A stretch of 64,000 nucleotides of DNA, from positions 188,634-252,633 of the forward strand of contig FJUW01000031.1 of NCBI GenBank assembly GCA_900074885.1. Direction: 5' to 3'. This stretch comes from Rhynchosporium graminicola. Taxonomy: Eukaryota > Ascomycota > Leotiomycetes > Helotiales > Ploettnerulaceae. The stretch's first letter is position 1. Every line of letters starts with the position of its first letter. The position numbers and the translations under genes are program-made. Below, one piece after another: positions 36,379 to 49,388 of the stretch. Below the pieces are notes generated by a model. That model ran no database searches. It was not told where the DNA came from and was given only the letters and a program-made list of their open reading frames with translations.

Positions 36379-39300
36379 GATGTATATCGACAAGAATAAA
36401 GATGCAATAATAACAATACAGGCCGAATCGAGCAATGGGCGACGCGAGGGTTAAGGTTTGGATAAGTGGAAGCAAATAAGCTTAATTGACCCTCGCTCTG
36501 ATCCTTAAACTCAAATTGCAGATTCAAACTCAAATAGTAGGCGCGGCCAAGGATCCTGGTAACGAATGGATTCGGGAATGATCTTGGATAAGGATATTCG
36601 AGGAAAGGGCGCAAGAAGCGTCGAGTACTCTGTTCGTGGTTTCCTCCCTTCCTTCTGTACCTCAATGCTGGGAAATGTGGTGGCGAAGGGGTGGTAATTA
36701 AAAGGCTGTATTATTGTATTGTTGTTTTTCCGAGCAAGTACCTCTCTCTATCTAATTTAACGAGTGTCCAGGTCCAGCGAGAGCAATTGGACAATAAGTC
36801 CAGGAGATGAATCGAGTCGATATGAATCGGTTGTCGATATTCGATTATCGGAGTTGTCTATCGTATGTATGATGGTGTTGAAAGAAGAAGTGAGAGGAGG
36901 AATGGAGGAATGGAGACTCGAAGGCGAAAGGGAAGATTGAGAGGAGAGACCGACCTACTTCCAAGAACGGACGGAGGTGACATGCATGGGCCGACAGGGG
37001 CAAACTCCAAGATGGCGCTGCCGTATGCCGCTCGGCAAGATCTGAGAAGGTGATAGCTCATGAACTAGAAGTGATCCCACCAATGACAACAATGTCAAGC
37101 CCCTGGATTGGATCCTATTATTGTCCCTCTGCTAATCCGAGATTGTGTAGTGTCGCATTCGAGATGATGGGCTTTACTTTAAAGCAGCCATCGAACTTCT
37201 GGTGGTGGCGATCTCGTATCTGGTAGAGTGGAGGGAAGTGGAGATGCCGGCGGCCGGCGGGGTCTTCCAACGCTGCTTTTGGATGGATGATCATGAGAGT
37301 GATCTTTGTGCTCGCTCAATACGAAGCCCGGGTTGAACGAAGTACAGTGGTGCTATCGGATTTAGCACGAGATCGAGTGATTGTGCTACAAATAGTACAT
37401 GGGGTAACAAAGATAGTCAGTCATGCAGAGGATGGCTTTAGAACCTCATGTTACTGCCATGTTAGTTAGTCTTATGATCAAGACCAGGTATTTCCCACAC
37501 GAGCGCGACACGCGAATCAAAACAAACAATATTCACTCCCTCCCTCCCTCCACTCGCATGCTGACGCATGCGCACTAGTAGAGCGGCTTGAAGAAGACTA
37601 GAATAGGTAATTAAGGTAATATAAGATATCAAGTCTTATTTATATCCAGTCTCACAGTCAACACATGTTACGTATCTTCCTTGTATATTTCACAGAACGC
37701 CATCTATCAATCCATCTTAAACATAAAACCCAACCGAACAATTCATACCCCACAAACCCTGTCTCCTCCTTCATGCAGTGTCCCCCTCCCCCTCCGCACA
37801 CCTACCAATCCACCGACGTCACATAAAATCTCCACTCCCACAACATAACACAACCTTCCTTCCTTCCTTCCTTCCTTCCAGAAGACAGACAACCTTCCGC
37901 TTCCATCTCGGAAAGATGCATAATCTTTGCTTTGGCTCGCCTTGTCCCACCTCCGCTTTCCGAGTAAGTGGGTGAGTGAGTGAGTGTCTGACAGCATTGG
38001 GCTGTCATGTATGTAGGAAGCCGTACAGTAAGTAGCACGGAAGCGAAGCCTGGAGAACCTACAGTAAGTACATAGGTACACAGCACCACACAACATACCG
38101 TCATGTCCCATCAGAAGAGGGGGCAGCACCGCATGAAGACATCGTCATGATCGCAAACTTTGTTTCGAAAGTCAAGAATCCCGAGAGGAAAAACAGGGGA
38201 GTGCGTGAGTGGCGATGAGATGTGTTGTTGTTGTTCTTGGAACGGCATAGTACAACTTACACTCGAGTACTCAAAATACATACACTCTGAGTAACTCCAA
38301 TTAGATCAAGTACTTCCGTTTCGTCCTTAGCGCAGACTCGCAGGCGAGTATATCAAGTCATATCAAAACAGTACAAAAGAAGGTTGGCATGCAAAAGATA
38401 TTAAAAAGATAGAACAACAACATCTACAACAAAAGACGTTGGATTACGAAGAAAAAAAAATATGAGCTCAGAATGCAAAGTGAATAAAAGTCTTCGTTTT
38501 CGCATCACAGTCTAGTAGAGATTTTATTTTGTTTTGTCTTATCAGTACTCAGCACGCTAAGTTTCGACAGGGTGATTCAGAGTACGGCTTAGTTGAGTTG
38601 AGTTTGCAACATCCTTAGACTTACTTGATTCGATGATGCTGTCGTTGGTATTGGGTTTCATGTATATAATCCGGTGGTTCCCAAACCAGGAACCTGACAT
38701 GTTGCATAAGATGCGATGTGATGTGATGTGATTCCATATCTCCCTCGATAACGAACCACGTACCCTGCTCTACATCTAAGACAAGCAAGCTCTTTACGGG
38801 ATTCCACACATCCCGCGCACCACCGAACAAGTACAACTTCAACTCCACGATACGATACCGATGACAGAACAAAATATGAAAAATCGACATGGCACTTCAT
38901 CATCCCGAGACCCATCCGCCCACAATTCCTAGGAGAGCGAAAGTATCGACAAAGACTACCTACCTACTTATCATAGCGCGCACTCGCACTTAATAAAAAC
39001 CCATAGTAGGGTATAGAAAGTATTCGATCCCCCAAGCTCCAAGTTCGTCCAGTAAGTGTAAGCAAGGAAACAAACGCATGCATGTTCAAACCAATGCCAG
39101 TCCAGTCTTGCCCCGTTCCACTCCAATATAAAGCAGATTCGAAATCCGACGCGAGGCAGAGAACCGAGTCAAACCAAGCAACCTAAAATCCCCTTTGCAA
39201 TCTGCCCATACTCTAGAGAAGGACCTTGTGAAAGAAGCCAGCGACACCGGCGGCATCGTACCGGTACCTCCTCTCCGGTCATGGCGACAAGGGAAAGCGA

Positions 39301-39740
39301 GTTTCTATCGCAATGACCACCCCTGAGTAACCATACACCTACCACTCGTCTCCCACTACAGATGCAGAAGTACAGAAGAGAAACTCGCTTTGAAGTTGTG
39401 ATGGATGATGTGCGCAAGGATTCGATTTCCTAGTTTGTCTGGAATGGCTACCATTTGTGCCAGCTAGATGCAGTCGCAGATGCTTGAATATTGTCTGCAA
39501 TTGGAAGAGAGAGGAGAGGCAAAGGTTTGAGATAGCCAAGGAGAGTTGGGTGAAAGATGTGGTATACATCGCAATTTGCTTTCAACGATCAACCACCGTT
39601 GACTCGAGCTGGTCGTTCAAAAAAAGGTAACGTAAAGCAAAGAGTGCAACCCGATTCCGCGCTTATCCCTCTCCTCAAACATCTCTTTCCACCGACTTAC
39701 CTTCCACCACTTTCCAATTACCATTCACCATGATCAAGAT
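36379..39740. other. Long intergenic region with microsatellites
   Basis: No gene is supported in 3.3 kb. The sequence has CCCT and TTCC repeats (for example 37535-37555 and 37853-37880), ACCTACCT-type motifs and A-rich tracts near 38440-38460. Short overlapping frames on both strands are low-complexity shadows. Confidence 0.5.
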
Positions 39741-40595
39741 CTACATCCTCCCAACGAAATGCTCTTTGGCATACTGCTCGCAGGCCTTAGCAGGCTTGCC
39801 GACTTTCTTGCCGATCTCCTTCCACTTGTTCGTCTCGTAATCTTTGATGGCGTTGAGAAGGGCCTGGCTCTACCCAGACATCAGAACACAGTATTGAGGG
39901 ATAAAAAGCAAGAAAGGAAGAAAAATAAAGAAGCTGGTAGGATAATACACAAACAGCGGACGTACCTCGTCTTCTGCGAACTCGGCGTAGTGCATGTCCT
40001 GGGGTTTGTTAGTGGGAGGTTTCAGCGTGGGATGTTGACCCCAGGGTTTAGCTCAACATAGGCGAGAACATGGTAGCAGTGGCTGGTTGTTGGGCTTGCT
40101 CAAAAGGGGAAGTCGTACCTTGTAATAATGCTTCTTCACACTCCCTTCTGTTCGGTTCGGGAAAGTCTTCCAAGGTACCTCAGTTAGCAATATTTCCTCC
40201 ACCCACAGACTCGCACGCTTCCTCACCTTCGCGATCTCGGCCCAGCTATTCCCCGCATCCTTCATAGTCTTCAACCTCTGTTCCTCCGCCGGCGTCCACG
40301 GAGTGTTCGTTCTACTCTTCTTAGCCGGCGGCGGCGCCATACTTAGATCAGACATCATAGACTGCTCGATACCAGCCGCCATTGGCGCTGCTGCTGAAGT
40401 AGACGATCCCGACATTGGGAATGTTGCGGTTCCTATTCCTGTTGCTATTGCTGTCGTTGTTCCCGAAGTGCGTCTCTTCCGCGCTGGTGGATTTTCTGGC
40501 TTTACTACTGTTGAAGCGGCTGCAGCTGGACGGGGATTTGAAAGTGAGGAACCGGTAAAGAATTCGAGTTCTGCTCTGTCAGGACGTTTCGACAT
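39741..40595 (-). CDS. SANT/Myb-domain nuclear protein, 192 aa
   Basis: Exons (5' to 3') are 40595-40227, 40166-40119, 39998-39966 and 39869-39741; introns are 60, 120 and 96 bp, and every junction is in phase 0. Residues 1-95 are Ala/Ser/Thr/Pro-rich and disordered, with a basic PARKRR patch that could be a nuclear localisation signal. Residues 97-150 form a SANT/Myb repeat (TPWTPAEEQRLKTMKDAG and SWAEIAKTFPNRTEGSVKKHYYK). A second, related repeat follows at 152-190 (ALLNAIKDYETNKWKEIG and KPAKACEQYAKEHF). Two tandem repeats suggest DNA or chromatin binding. The unspliced frame 40053-40784 mis-reads the first intron as protein; splicing restores the Trp spacing of both repeats. I cannot name an orthologue. 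Confidence 0.85.
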
Positions 40596-42166
40596 TGGCG
40601 ACTGAGGGAAGGAGGCTATGCGCAGGAGTTCACTCTTGGGGAAGGAACGTATTTGAGGTGAGCGCAGAAACCAAAATAATGTGGTTGTTGCGCGCGACTT
40701 CTTCGGCTCGATCGCGTGCGGGATTGTTTGAAGTTGCAGTATGAAGGCTACTAGGGTACAGGTACCAAGATGCTTGTAACTCATGTACTTTAGTTTGTTC
40801 GAGACTTGGATATCGAGAGTATGTAGTCAACGAGGCTAACACTTCCCTCCTGCATGTCTTGTCCAGTCCGATGAAGGTTGCGAGGCAGCAGACGACTGCG
40901 CTTGAAAGTAGCCGCGAGGAGCGGAAAATAGTGATGAAGAAGAGATATCGTGTCCCTGACGACAAGTACTTGTAGTAGAGGAAGAATTTCCCCGTGCATA
41001 CGAGCGAGGCGAGAGGTTGTAAAGTACCTTGATTGATCTGATGACTTGACAGACCAACAAGTGGGCATAAAGCAGAGTACGCCGTCAGTACATGCATACG
41101 GCTCGAAACAGATGTCATTGAGAGACGGATTTGCAGGGAAGTACGATGGGCATAAATAGCGAATCAATGCCTGTCTAGATCTGGCTCGCGGTACTTCTAC
41201 TTGACTACTTACAGTGACTCCCAGCGGCTGGAAAAGGCCAGGACAGGACAGAACAGTACATGGTACTGGGGTCTGGGAAAGGTAAGCAGGGAAAAGGAAG
41301 GTGGAAAGAAAGCCCTGCCATGACCCCAGACGCCCTGTGAACAATGCTTTGCATACTGGGCTACTGAAGGAGACTGCCATACCATCAGCGGATCTGGGCG
41401 CCATGAAGTGGCATCGCTGTAGTCAGCATGTATTTCAGCGGGCTTGGACTCCATCCCGCTCTACTTCATGTACTGACTGCATCGGTAGTGGACATTACTA
41501 CGACTGACGTATGGACTGCACATGTACATCTCCGGAGATGTAAAGTCTGGCGGATACAAGTCTCTGAAACTTGACGCATCTCTGCGCTATGCTACTGGAC
41601 GCTGGTCCGCTGCGAACTGCTCTCCCGTACATCACTCCCCACAACTAACTCTGTAGGTTCAACGCCGTAAGAAAAGGGTGCTGTAGCTGGGTAATAGACG
41701 GCCTGGGTAGTGAGTGGCTGTATTGAAGACGAGGACGCAGATGTGACTGCAACCACGCCAGGGAGTGCAACCGTAACCGCATCTGCGGGAAGCAGACTGC
41801 GTGATGTGGGTGACATCGTGTTGGTATTCCAGGGAGAGGAGAAATCGAGGAACGCTAGCCCCAAGCCTGCGTTTAAGCACCTATTGAGGCAGGCATGTGC
41901 TACCTACCATAGGAGCAAGCCGAGTCAAGTTGGTACGTACACGTACTTGCGTACTTGCAGAGCATAACAACTACTTTCCCGTCTCCTGTATACTGTATAC
42001 AGCATTAGCCGGCACTTGTGGCGCTGGTGACATGTACCGAAGGGAACCCGAAAGTGAATGTAGGTGAGAGCTGTCAGATGAGGACAGATTAAGCTCATGC
42101 TTTGCCCTTTGCCCGAGCTTTGGCATTGTTTGTGCAAACAAGGACCGGGGCCTTATGACCGGGCTA
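40596..42166. other. Intergenic region up to the transposon block
   Basis: Overlapping frames on both strands. One minus-strand frame, 41592-41864 (90 codons, with a Ser/Ala/Val-rich stretch SRSLLPADAVTVALPGVVAV), has coding-like composition and might be a small gene or a 3' exon, but resembles nothing I know. The region ends at the composition switch near 42167. Confidence 0.4.
41592..41864 (-). CDS. Possible small hypothetical protein or exon, 90 codons
   Basis: The frame has third-position C/G preference and a plausible protein composition (SSIQPLTTQAVYYPATAPFSYG). There is no recognisable domain, no signal peptide at the ATG, and no supporting splice context that I can confirm. Confidence 0.22.
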   Translation of the reverse strand: MGLAFLDFSSPWNTNTMSPTSRSLLPADAVTVALPGVVAVTSASSSSIQPLTTQAVYYPATAPFSYGVEPTELVVGSDVRESSSQRTSVQ

Positions 42167-42805
42167 TAGCGGGTTTTAGTGAACACGTGTCTCATCTGGA
42201 ATTTTTTCCCTTAGCAGCGGAAATTACCCACCCCGTGACTTTTCAAGAGTAATAGACTTAGAATAACACTATAATAGAAAGTCTTACTTCTTAGTACAAC
42301 TTGATTCGATTATAGTTACTAAGAATATATTTTAAACTATTAAGAAGAATTTCTTATAGATTTTGAACTTTAGTAAAGTTATTATTGAATTACCTATAGA
42401 CGAACTTCGAGGTATAGTAACGCTAGATAGTAATAGTACTAACTTTATATACCCCTTAAAACCTCGCTTATAAGATCTTTACTATTTACTATTACCTCTA
42501 GATATACTTTAAAAAAAATTCTAGCTATAATAGACTTAGAAGAGTAATAGAGTAGAGTAATAGTATATAACTACTGTAGCTCCTCTAAACAATTCCGTAC
42601 TACTTTCCTATATATTTCTCCTTTAATATAACTATATCTCACTAGGTCCTAAAAAAGGAAGTTATTTATTATCTTAATATTAATTACTCTAAGCTACCAC
42701 GTAGTCTTAATAACAAGTATTATCCTAATAGACACTCCTAGATTAAGCTTCAGTAAGCGTTATCTTCTGAGCTACTTACTAATAAGCCTCCCCTAGGGAA
42801 GACAA
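42167..42805 (+). mobile_element. Left terminus and partial body of a DNA element related to the 24865 element
   Basis: The first 33 bases (TAGCGGGTTTTAGTGAACAC and onward, including GTGTCTCAT) align gap-free to the terminal repeat at 24865 with about 20 of 33 identities. Both are followed by a T-rich stretch and a (G)AAATTACC motif, and TA precedes this end as well. The body is RIP-like and AT-rich. No matching right terminus is visible; gypsy element C interrupts it at 42806. Confidence 0.5.
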
Positions 42806-42859
42806 TATAACGACATAAGACTTAAGGCAGTATATAAGCAAGAATAAACAAGTAGGGAG
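42806..42859 (-). repeat. Element C 3' LTR, left fragment
   Basis: It matches the reverse complement of the solo LTR at 45267-45468 (GCAAGAATAAACAAGTAGGG is shared) and continues at 49624 after element A. The LTR end TATAACGAC probably reflects a mutated TGTAACGAC. Confidence 0.75.
42855..42859. repeat. Target site duplication (left) of gypsy element A
   Basis: GGGAG directly precedes the LTR at 42860 and is repeated at 49624-49628. Confidence 0.92.
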
Positions 42860-43094
42860 TGTGACGCTTGCTCTAGAAAGGTCTCAAAACTACCTAAGTA
42901 ATAAGATCTCATATTGCTATGAATATGAAGTAATAAGAATCACTTGAGAATCTATAACTAAGGAGTAAAGAAGTAGAGAGAGAAGGGAAGTATATATATG
43001 AAAAGGGGCCTCTAAACTCTACTCGTGTAATCTCGCTTAGTAGTAAGTGTTTCTACTAATAGGGAGAGACCTCTAAACCTAACTAGTTATTATA
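42860..43094 (-). repeat. Element A 3' LTR (235 bp)
   Basis: Pairs with 49389-49623 at equal length. The inner end reads TTATTATA where the other copy reads CGTCACA, a run of C:G to T:A changes. Confidence 0.93.
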
Positions 43095-43109
43095 TTACTC
43101 TCTCCTCTG
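43095..43109 (-). other. Polypurine tract of element A
   Basis: The minus strand reads CAGAGGAGAGAGTAA directly before the 3' LTR, the expected plus-strand primer position. Confidence 0.65.
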
Positions 43110-46100
43110 AAAAAAGCTCGCCCTCGAGCGTTAGTTTATTTCCTTATTATTATTAAGGTAGTTATAATTATTAATTCTATCGTAGAAAGCTTTTAGCTAA
43201 TTAGGTAGTCTAGCAGGAGGTCTAGCTTATATTAGGTTATTAAGGTGGAATTATTATAGTTTAGCGGGAGCGTATTTAATATCTATAGCGTTATACTATA
43301 TAAGATCGACGTCTTAATTTAACTAGGAAACTCGATATAAGAGGCTACTGCGCTGCTTATAGTACGTAAGTATATCTTCGATCTCCTATTTATTATTACT
43401 AGTGATATTAATAGGTAGTAGTAGTAGTAAGGTTTATCCTAGTAAGGGGTTATTTAGATACTTCCGTAGCTTAGTAGCAGGGAATACGTTATATACTTTT
43501 ATACTAGTAAGGAGCTTTAGACGATAAGAGCTTCTGACCTTTTTAATTATACGGAAGGGTCTATTAGTTAGGAAATCGAGTTTTTTACTAGGTCGAGTAC
43601 TCGTAAAGTAGCGTATATCTAGCTAGATAAGGTTATCTATAGTAAAGTCGACTTTATAGCGTAAGCGATTATAGGATTAGGATATCTTAGCTTATATATA
43701 TTAGAGGCTTGATTAAGTAGTAGTCTAAGTATCGCGTAGATAATTAGCGTAATCTAGAGCTTACTAAGTATTTAACTTATTAGTAAGCGTAATAGAGTTA
43801 GGTAAGTCTTTCTAATTCTAATTAACGCGGGGTATATATCTATAAACGACTTCAAAGGGTAAGAGACCTCTAAGGGATTCGTAAGGGAGAGTTATCTAGG
43901 CGTAGTCTATAATAAGTAAGAATTCCGACTAGTTATCTTAATAGTAAGAGATAAAAGGTCGTAATCTGCGTTAGAGATATTAGTTATAGATCTCTATTTA
44001 GCTATCTATTTATAAGTAGTCTACTATAGAAAGCTATCTTTTAGTACTAAGAATTATAATAACTATAATCTAAAAACGGGAAACGAATTAAGGCCCTTTA
44101 TTAGAGGTAATTATTAATAGAGCTCCGAAATAGTAGTATACGTAGTATAAGTAAAGCTTTATAAGGTCGCGCGTATCGGAGGTCTTTCGGTATAGAATAC
44201 TAATTGCTTATTTACTAAAATAGTTAATAAATACGAGAATATTATTATAGCTATATTTATTATAGTTGAAGCTATAGTAGTCGACTGTAATATGCTCCTA
44301 TAGATATAATAGTACGGGTAGAGGTTAGAGAAGGCCCGGTTTCTTATCGCGCGGCACTTGAATTCGTTAATAAGTATAATAGTTATAGTAATACTAGTTA
44401 ATAGTTAAAGCGATTCCGTACTACTAGTATTATAATACTAGTAGTTATAAGGTCTTCTTTATACTTAGATAGGTAGTCTCTAATCGGTTATATATTTCGC
44501 GTATAAGTAGTATACGAAGATATGAAACGTTAAGTATAATTAGTCTTCTTTTATAAAGTAGAAGATCTTTTTCTATAGTTAGTTTTCTAGGAGTAGCAGA
44601 GAGAGCTTATTTCCGTAGTACTTAGAGTAAAAGTATAGTGCGATTAGAATTAAGTACTTAATATAATATAGAAAAGACTAGAGATAAGTCGGCGACTTCT
44701 AAGGCGTTAATAAGCTTAAAGTTATCTATAGAGTCGGAGCTATTCCGGAGGTTACTTATAAGTAGTACTAGATTGATTTAGTTTTCGCGTAGTAGCTGCT
44801 ATAAATGCTAGGTTCTTTTAGCGTTATTCTAGTTATCTAATTTATTTGTTCTGCGAGAGAGAGCGTTAGCGAGTAGATTATACTTCCTAAGTCGATAGGT
44901 AATTATAAAGTTATAATCTACGAGTAGCTCGGCCTATCAAGCTTATCATACGTTCAGCTATTTAGAGGTTATGAAGTACTTAAGAGCTTTATAATTAGTA
45001 ATAATACGGATCTAATATAATATGCCTATGAGCTTAGATCTCTAGTTACTAAAAGATCGTATAATTGCGAGTATTTCCTTATTATAGATAGCGTAATTGA
45101 GCTCGGCAGGTAGTATAGTCTTAGAGAAGTAGGCTACTAGGAACTAGTCTTCGTCGTGCTATTACGATAGTATACCTGCTATTACTCTATTACTAGCGTT
45201 TATTTCGATTATATAAAGTAGATATTACTAATAGTAGTAGAGGAGTAGTACCGAAGTAAGAGCGTGTGTGACGGCGCATGGTATACGTGGCAGATACGGG
45301 CCAGTATCGGTGCCTTAGGCATACCCTCCTTGTATATATAGAAGGTGCAGACTCCTTCAGAGATCTACATCTTTCTGTTTCCTTCGTACTAGACTATATA
45401 AGATCGCTCTTAGCCTCCCTACTTGTTTATTCTTGCTTGTATACCGCCTTGAGTCTTGTGTTATTACAGCGTGCTTTAGGTAATTAAAGGTATCTTTGCA
45501 CTCCCTAGCGAACCGAAATAATACGTTATTTTTAGTGAGTTATATAAGAGGTTTTATAATAATTCCGTAGTTCTTAATAAATCGTTAGTAGAAGTTATAA
45601 AAGCCTAAGAACGATTATACGCTCTTAACTATAGTCAAGTAATTCTAAGATTATATAATATTAACTTTCTTAAGGTTTACCTTAATCCTAGAAGTAGAGA
45701 TAATAAATCTAAGGTATTTAGTGCGAGTAACGTTAAATTTATACTTCTTAAGGTCGGCTTATAATCTAGCGTCTTGTAATTGTTATAATACCTTATATAC
45801 GTGTAATTAATACTATAGTAGGTCGTTAGAGTAGATTAGAATATCGTCTAGATATACTATATAGAAGTCGTCTAAGTAGTCGAATAAGACGTTATTTATA
45901 TATCGCTAGTATATCGCAGGGCTATTAGTTAGACCGAAAGGTTATACTTATATACGCTGTAATAGGTCCGGAAAGTCGTATACTCTTTAGAGACTAGATC
46001 TATTCGAATTCGGTAGAATGCCTAGCGAATATCTAGTTTAGTGAATATCTTAGTAGTAGAGATTCTAGCTAGCGTTTTATCGATTAATAGTAGTAGATAT

Positions 46101-49100
46101 TGATCCTTCCTCGTAAGGTTATTAAGTGCGCGAAAGTCGATATAGAATCTTAGACTTCTATTAGCTTTCTTAATGAAAAGAATAAGTATAGCGTATAGTG
46201 CTTAAGAAGGTTCAATGAAACCTTTAGCTAAGTTATTAGTAATATATGCCTTAATGACTTTAAGTTCTTTAGCTGATATCTTATATAAGAGGGAGTATTT
46301 AAGGCTCTTCTCGGCCTCTTCCTTAAGCTTAATTCGGTAATCGTATAAGCGATAAGAAGGGAGAATATCGCTAGCTTCCTTAGAAAAGACGTATACTTAT
46401 TAGCTATACTCGTAAGGGATCTATAGTTCTAAATCTAATTCGCTTAAGCTAATAGTAAATTACTAAGCGGTTTTATAACGTTCTATAAGGTTAATAGTTA
46501 AAGATACGATAGTAGTATTATATTACTAAACTGCGATTCGGTTATTAAGAAGCTTATCTATCTCGTGAAGGGTAATAGAGAAGATCTTATTATTAGAAGA
46601 CTTCTAGCGTTTATATAAGAGATAGAAAGCTAGGCTGCTAATTATATAAATCTCTAGCGCAGGAGGCTCTGGAAGAGGTCTGAGTATACGAGGTGATCTT
46701 AGTCGCTTCCGAAATATTATAGTAGCTATATTTATACTTTAAGTAGCTTCTATTAAGTCGCGAGATAGTATTCCGAGTAACTATTAATCTATAGTATAAA
46801 TTATACGGGCGTAGTCTTATACGTAGGTCTTTAATATAGAGACTTCTAATTAGGGTTGAAGTGGAGATTCACGCGGGATATAAGCGATAACGTTACTGAA
46901 TCGTATGTACTTCGGCTGTGTATTAGTAGCTTCTCTGGAGTATAAAGACTTCTCTTTATTGCTTTATTCTTATTCTTTAGATAATAAACACTTAGGCTTA
47001 TCATATCTATAATAAGTAGTATAAACGCTAGAGAAACGGTCCTAACTAATCGGTAGTAGTAATAGAGGGTTAGTTGCCTATAGAATACTCTCTAGGGGAG
47101 AGTTTTAGATGTTTTTATAGCTATAAGTCTCCTTAGAAGTACGCTTCCGAGCTAGTAATAGTCATTTGATAATAGAGATAGAGTTAATAATAGCTCGAGT
47201 ATTAATAGGAGAGTTAGCTGCGCTTCGCTATTCTTCGTACGCTTCTTAGAACTGATTAAGGCGTTCGTTTCGTTCGTTAGCGTCGTGTTAGTAGCGCTAG
47301 TAGGTATAGTGTTTACGTAAGTCCTTGATCTCGATCGGAGAGCTATAAACGTTATTAGAAGGAGTACATAGTAGCTAAATGATCTATTATTTAGAGGCAT
47401 CTAAGAGTACTTAATATTCCGAAAGCTAGGTCCTTCCGAGTATAATACTATAGTTTCCGAGAGTAGTAATAAGAAAAGGGGTAAATACTTAAACGTGATA
47501 ATCTACTATTAAATTAAGTGTCGTATAGTAACTAATAGTACTACTATTAACGCTATTAAAGCCTTTAATAGGAATTGCGTTTAGTAGAGAGTAAATTAAA
47601 AGTTTTAAGAAGAAGGAAAGAGATTTGAGAAAAGAACGATTAATAAAATAATATCTATTAGCTCTAGAATCGAGAAGTGCAGGTAGCTTATACGAGAGTC
47701 TATTCTTAGTAAGAGTAGTACGTATAGTGAACGATTAACTACTAAGAAGCTTCGTAAGGTTAAGATATCGTATATCTTGTATATTACCTAGGAAGGAGTC
47801 TTTCCCTAGGTATAGTCTTTTACTAGCGGTTTAATATACTCTTAGGCGTTATCGTACGTTTCTTTGTTATTATTATCTTCTGACTTATTATTAATATTAT
47901 TATTAGTATTAATTATATTGATTCGATACGGAGTATTAGGTTGAGCTAATAACGAGCGTAGGTATAAGGTAAGCGTAAAGTAACGAGGAGTATTCGCTAG
48001 CGATTATACACGAGGCGTATCATTTCGTATAGAGTATAATACTTATTTACTAGTTATACTAGTATTCTCAGGCGTAGGAAGACTAATTTGCGGATAAGAA
48101 GAGGAGTTAGTACTATAGCGCTAGGAGGAGGTATTTATAGGGCGTTCCCGAGTCGCGCTAGCCTTAGCCGAAGACTCGGAATAGTAGGTCTTTTTAATAA
48201 ATTAACTTTAGTCTTTAGCTTATATAGCCTTAATGTATTCTTCTAATATCCTTAATGTTCGGTACTATTAGAAGAGCTATTTCTGTAGTCGTATAGGTAG
48301 CTTCTCCTATAAGTCCATTTTTAGAGTCGATTAATTATTTACTCTAGCTTTACGAGCTAGCGTAAAAAACTCGTAATAGAAAATCAAGAAGGTCTACTTA
48401 TAATCTATCTTTAGCGCGGAGTAGCTAGCTCTTATAGTTTATTAGTCGTATAGATTAGATAAGAAGGAGACGAGTTGAGTGATTATATCGAGTGAATCGA
48501 TTATATTGCTTTCTTTATTATATTCTGATTCTAAGAATAAGAGTTCTAGGTAAGTTCTAGCTATTCTTTCTGTTTAGTTAAGTAACTAATCTTTATAGTA
48601 ATCTTTATTAACAAAATAGCTAGAGTAGCGCCGGAGGGTATTACATATCTATACTTCCTAGAGTTTTAGAGAGTAGTCGATTCTATTAGAGAGCTTATTT
48701 AGAAAGTTCGGTATTTTCTCTATACGCGTAGCGTATAATATTAACGATGTTCCTCTAGTAGATTATTCTCGATGATAATTATTAGGCGTAAGAGTAGCGT
48801 TATCTTCTTTAATTAATAGTAGCGGTATTATACGCGATTAAATATTATTAAATGATATAGATTTAGTAGAGCGCTAAGTAGTTAACTAGCGTAGTTCTAG
48901 GAACTCGTCCCGTAACTAATATAGTTCTGCAGATAGGTCGACGTTTAATTATCTCTCCTCTGCAAGCTTCTTTTCTGCTTCTTATAGCTAATAAGCGCGG
49001 TCTTCCTATAAGTTACTTATAGTTACTATTAATATAAGGGTATTATCGGGGAGGTTTAGTAACTTAGTGAGTTCGTTAATTATAGTAGGAGTTAGGGAGC

Positions 49101-49388
49101 TTAACTCGGATAAGGCGTTATCGCGAGTACTCTCTACTATAGAGAGAGGTGGGTTATAGCGAGTATTACGAGTTACCGAAGAATAGGAAGTAGAGGGAGT
49201 CGGAGAACTAGTAGTCGATTTATCGGACTTAGGTTACTTCGGTTTAAGTGCTATTCTTTAAGTTTATACTTAGTATAGGCCTTCTCCGTATAGCGTAGTC
49301 TCCTGCGTTTAGTAGCTCTAGGTATAGAGGTATGATATAAGTAGATATTTACTATCTTCCTAGATATAAGTAAAAGAGTTATAGATAA
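43110..49388 (-). pseudogene. Gypsy element A Gag-Pol relic
   Basis: Minus-strand coding blocks are broken by many TAA/TAG codons. The reverse transcriptase core (YLDDILIYS pattern near 45836-45875) is the clearest piece. RNase H and integrase lie to its left (43.2-45.2 kb), and protease and Gag would be to its right (about 46.5-49.3 kb). No open frame of useful length remains. The solo LTR at 45267-45468 splits the region. Confidence 0.7.
45267..45468 (-). repeat. Solo LTR (202 bp), little mutated, related to the element C LTR
   Basis: The plus strand starts TGTGTGACGG-type and ends TTATTACA, flanked by the 5-bp duplication GCGTG (45262-45266 and 45469-45473). Unlike everything around it, it keeps many CA and TG dinucleotides and normal GC content, so it appears to have arrived after the surrounding RIP or to have escaped it. 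No internal sequence is present, so the element body was lost by recombination between its LTRs. The 69-codon plus-strand frame at 45278-45487 is an incidental reading of the LTR. Confidence 0.9.

Noticed and set aside
40053..40784. 243-residue unspliced minus-strand frame
   Set aside because: It reads through the first intron of the SANT/Myb gene and starts upstream of the likely ATG at 40595.
40790..41404. 204-codon minus-strand frame
   Set aside because: Cys/Ser/Leu-rich composition with heavy overlap from other frames and no domain; it looks like chance open sequence.
45278..45487. 69-codon plus-strand frame as a gene
   Set aside because: It is contained in the solo LTR and has no protein similarity I recognise.
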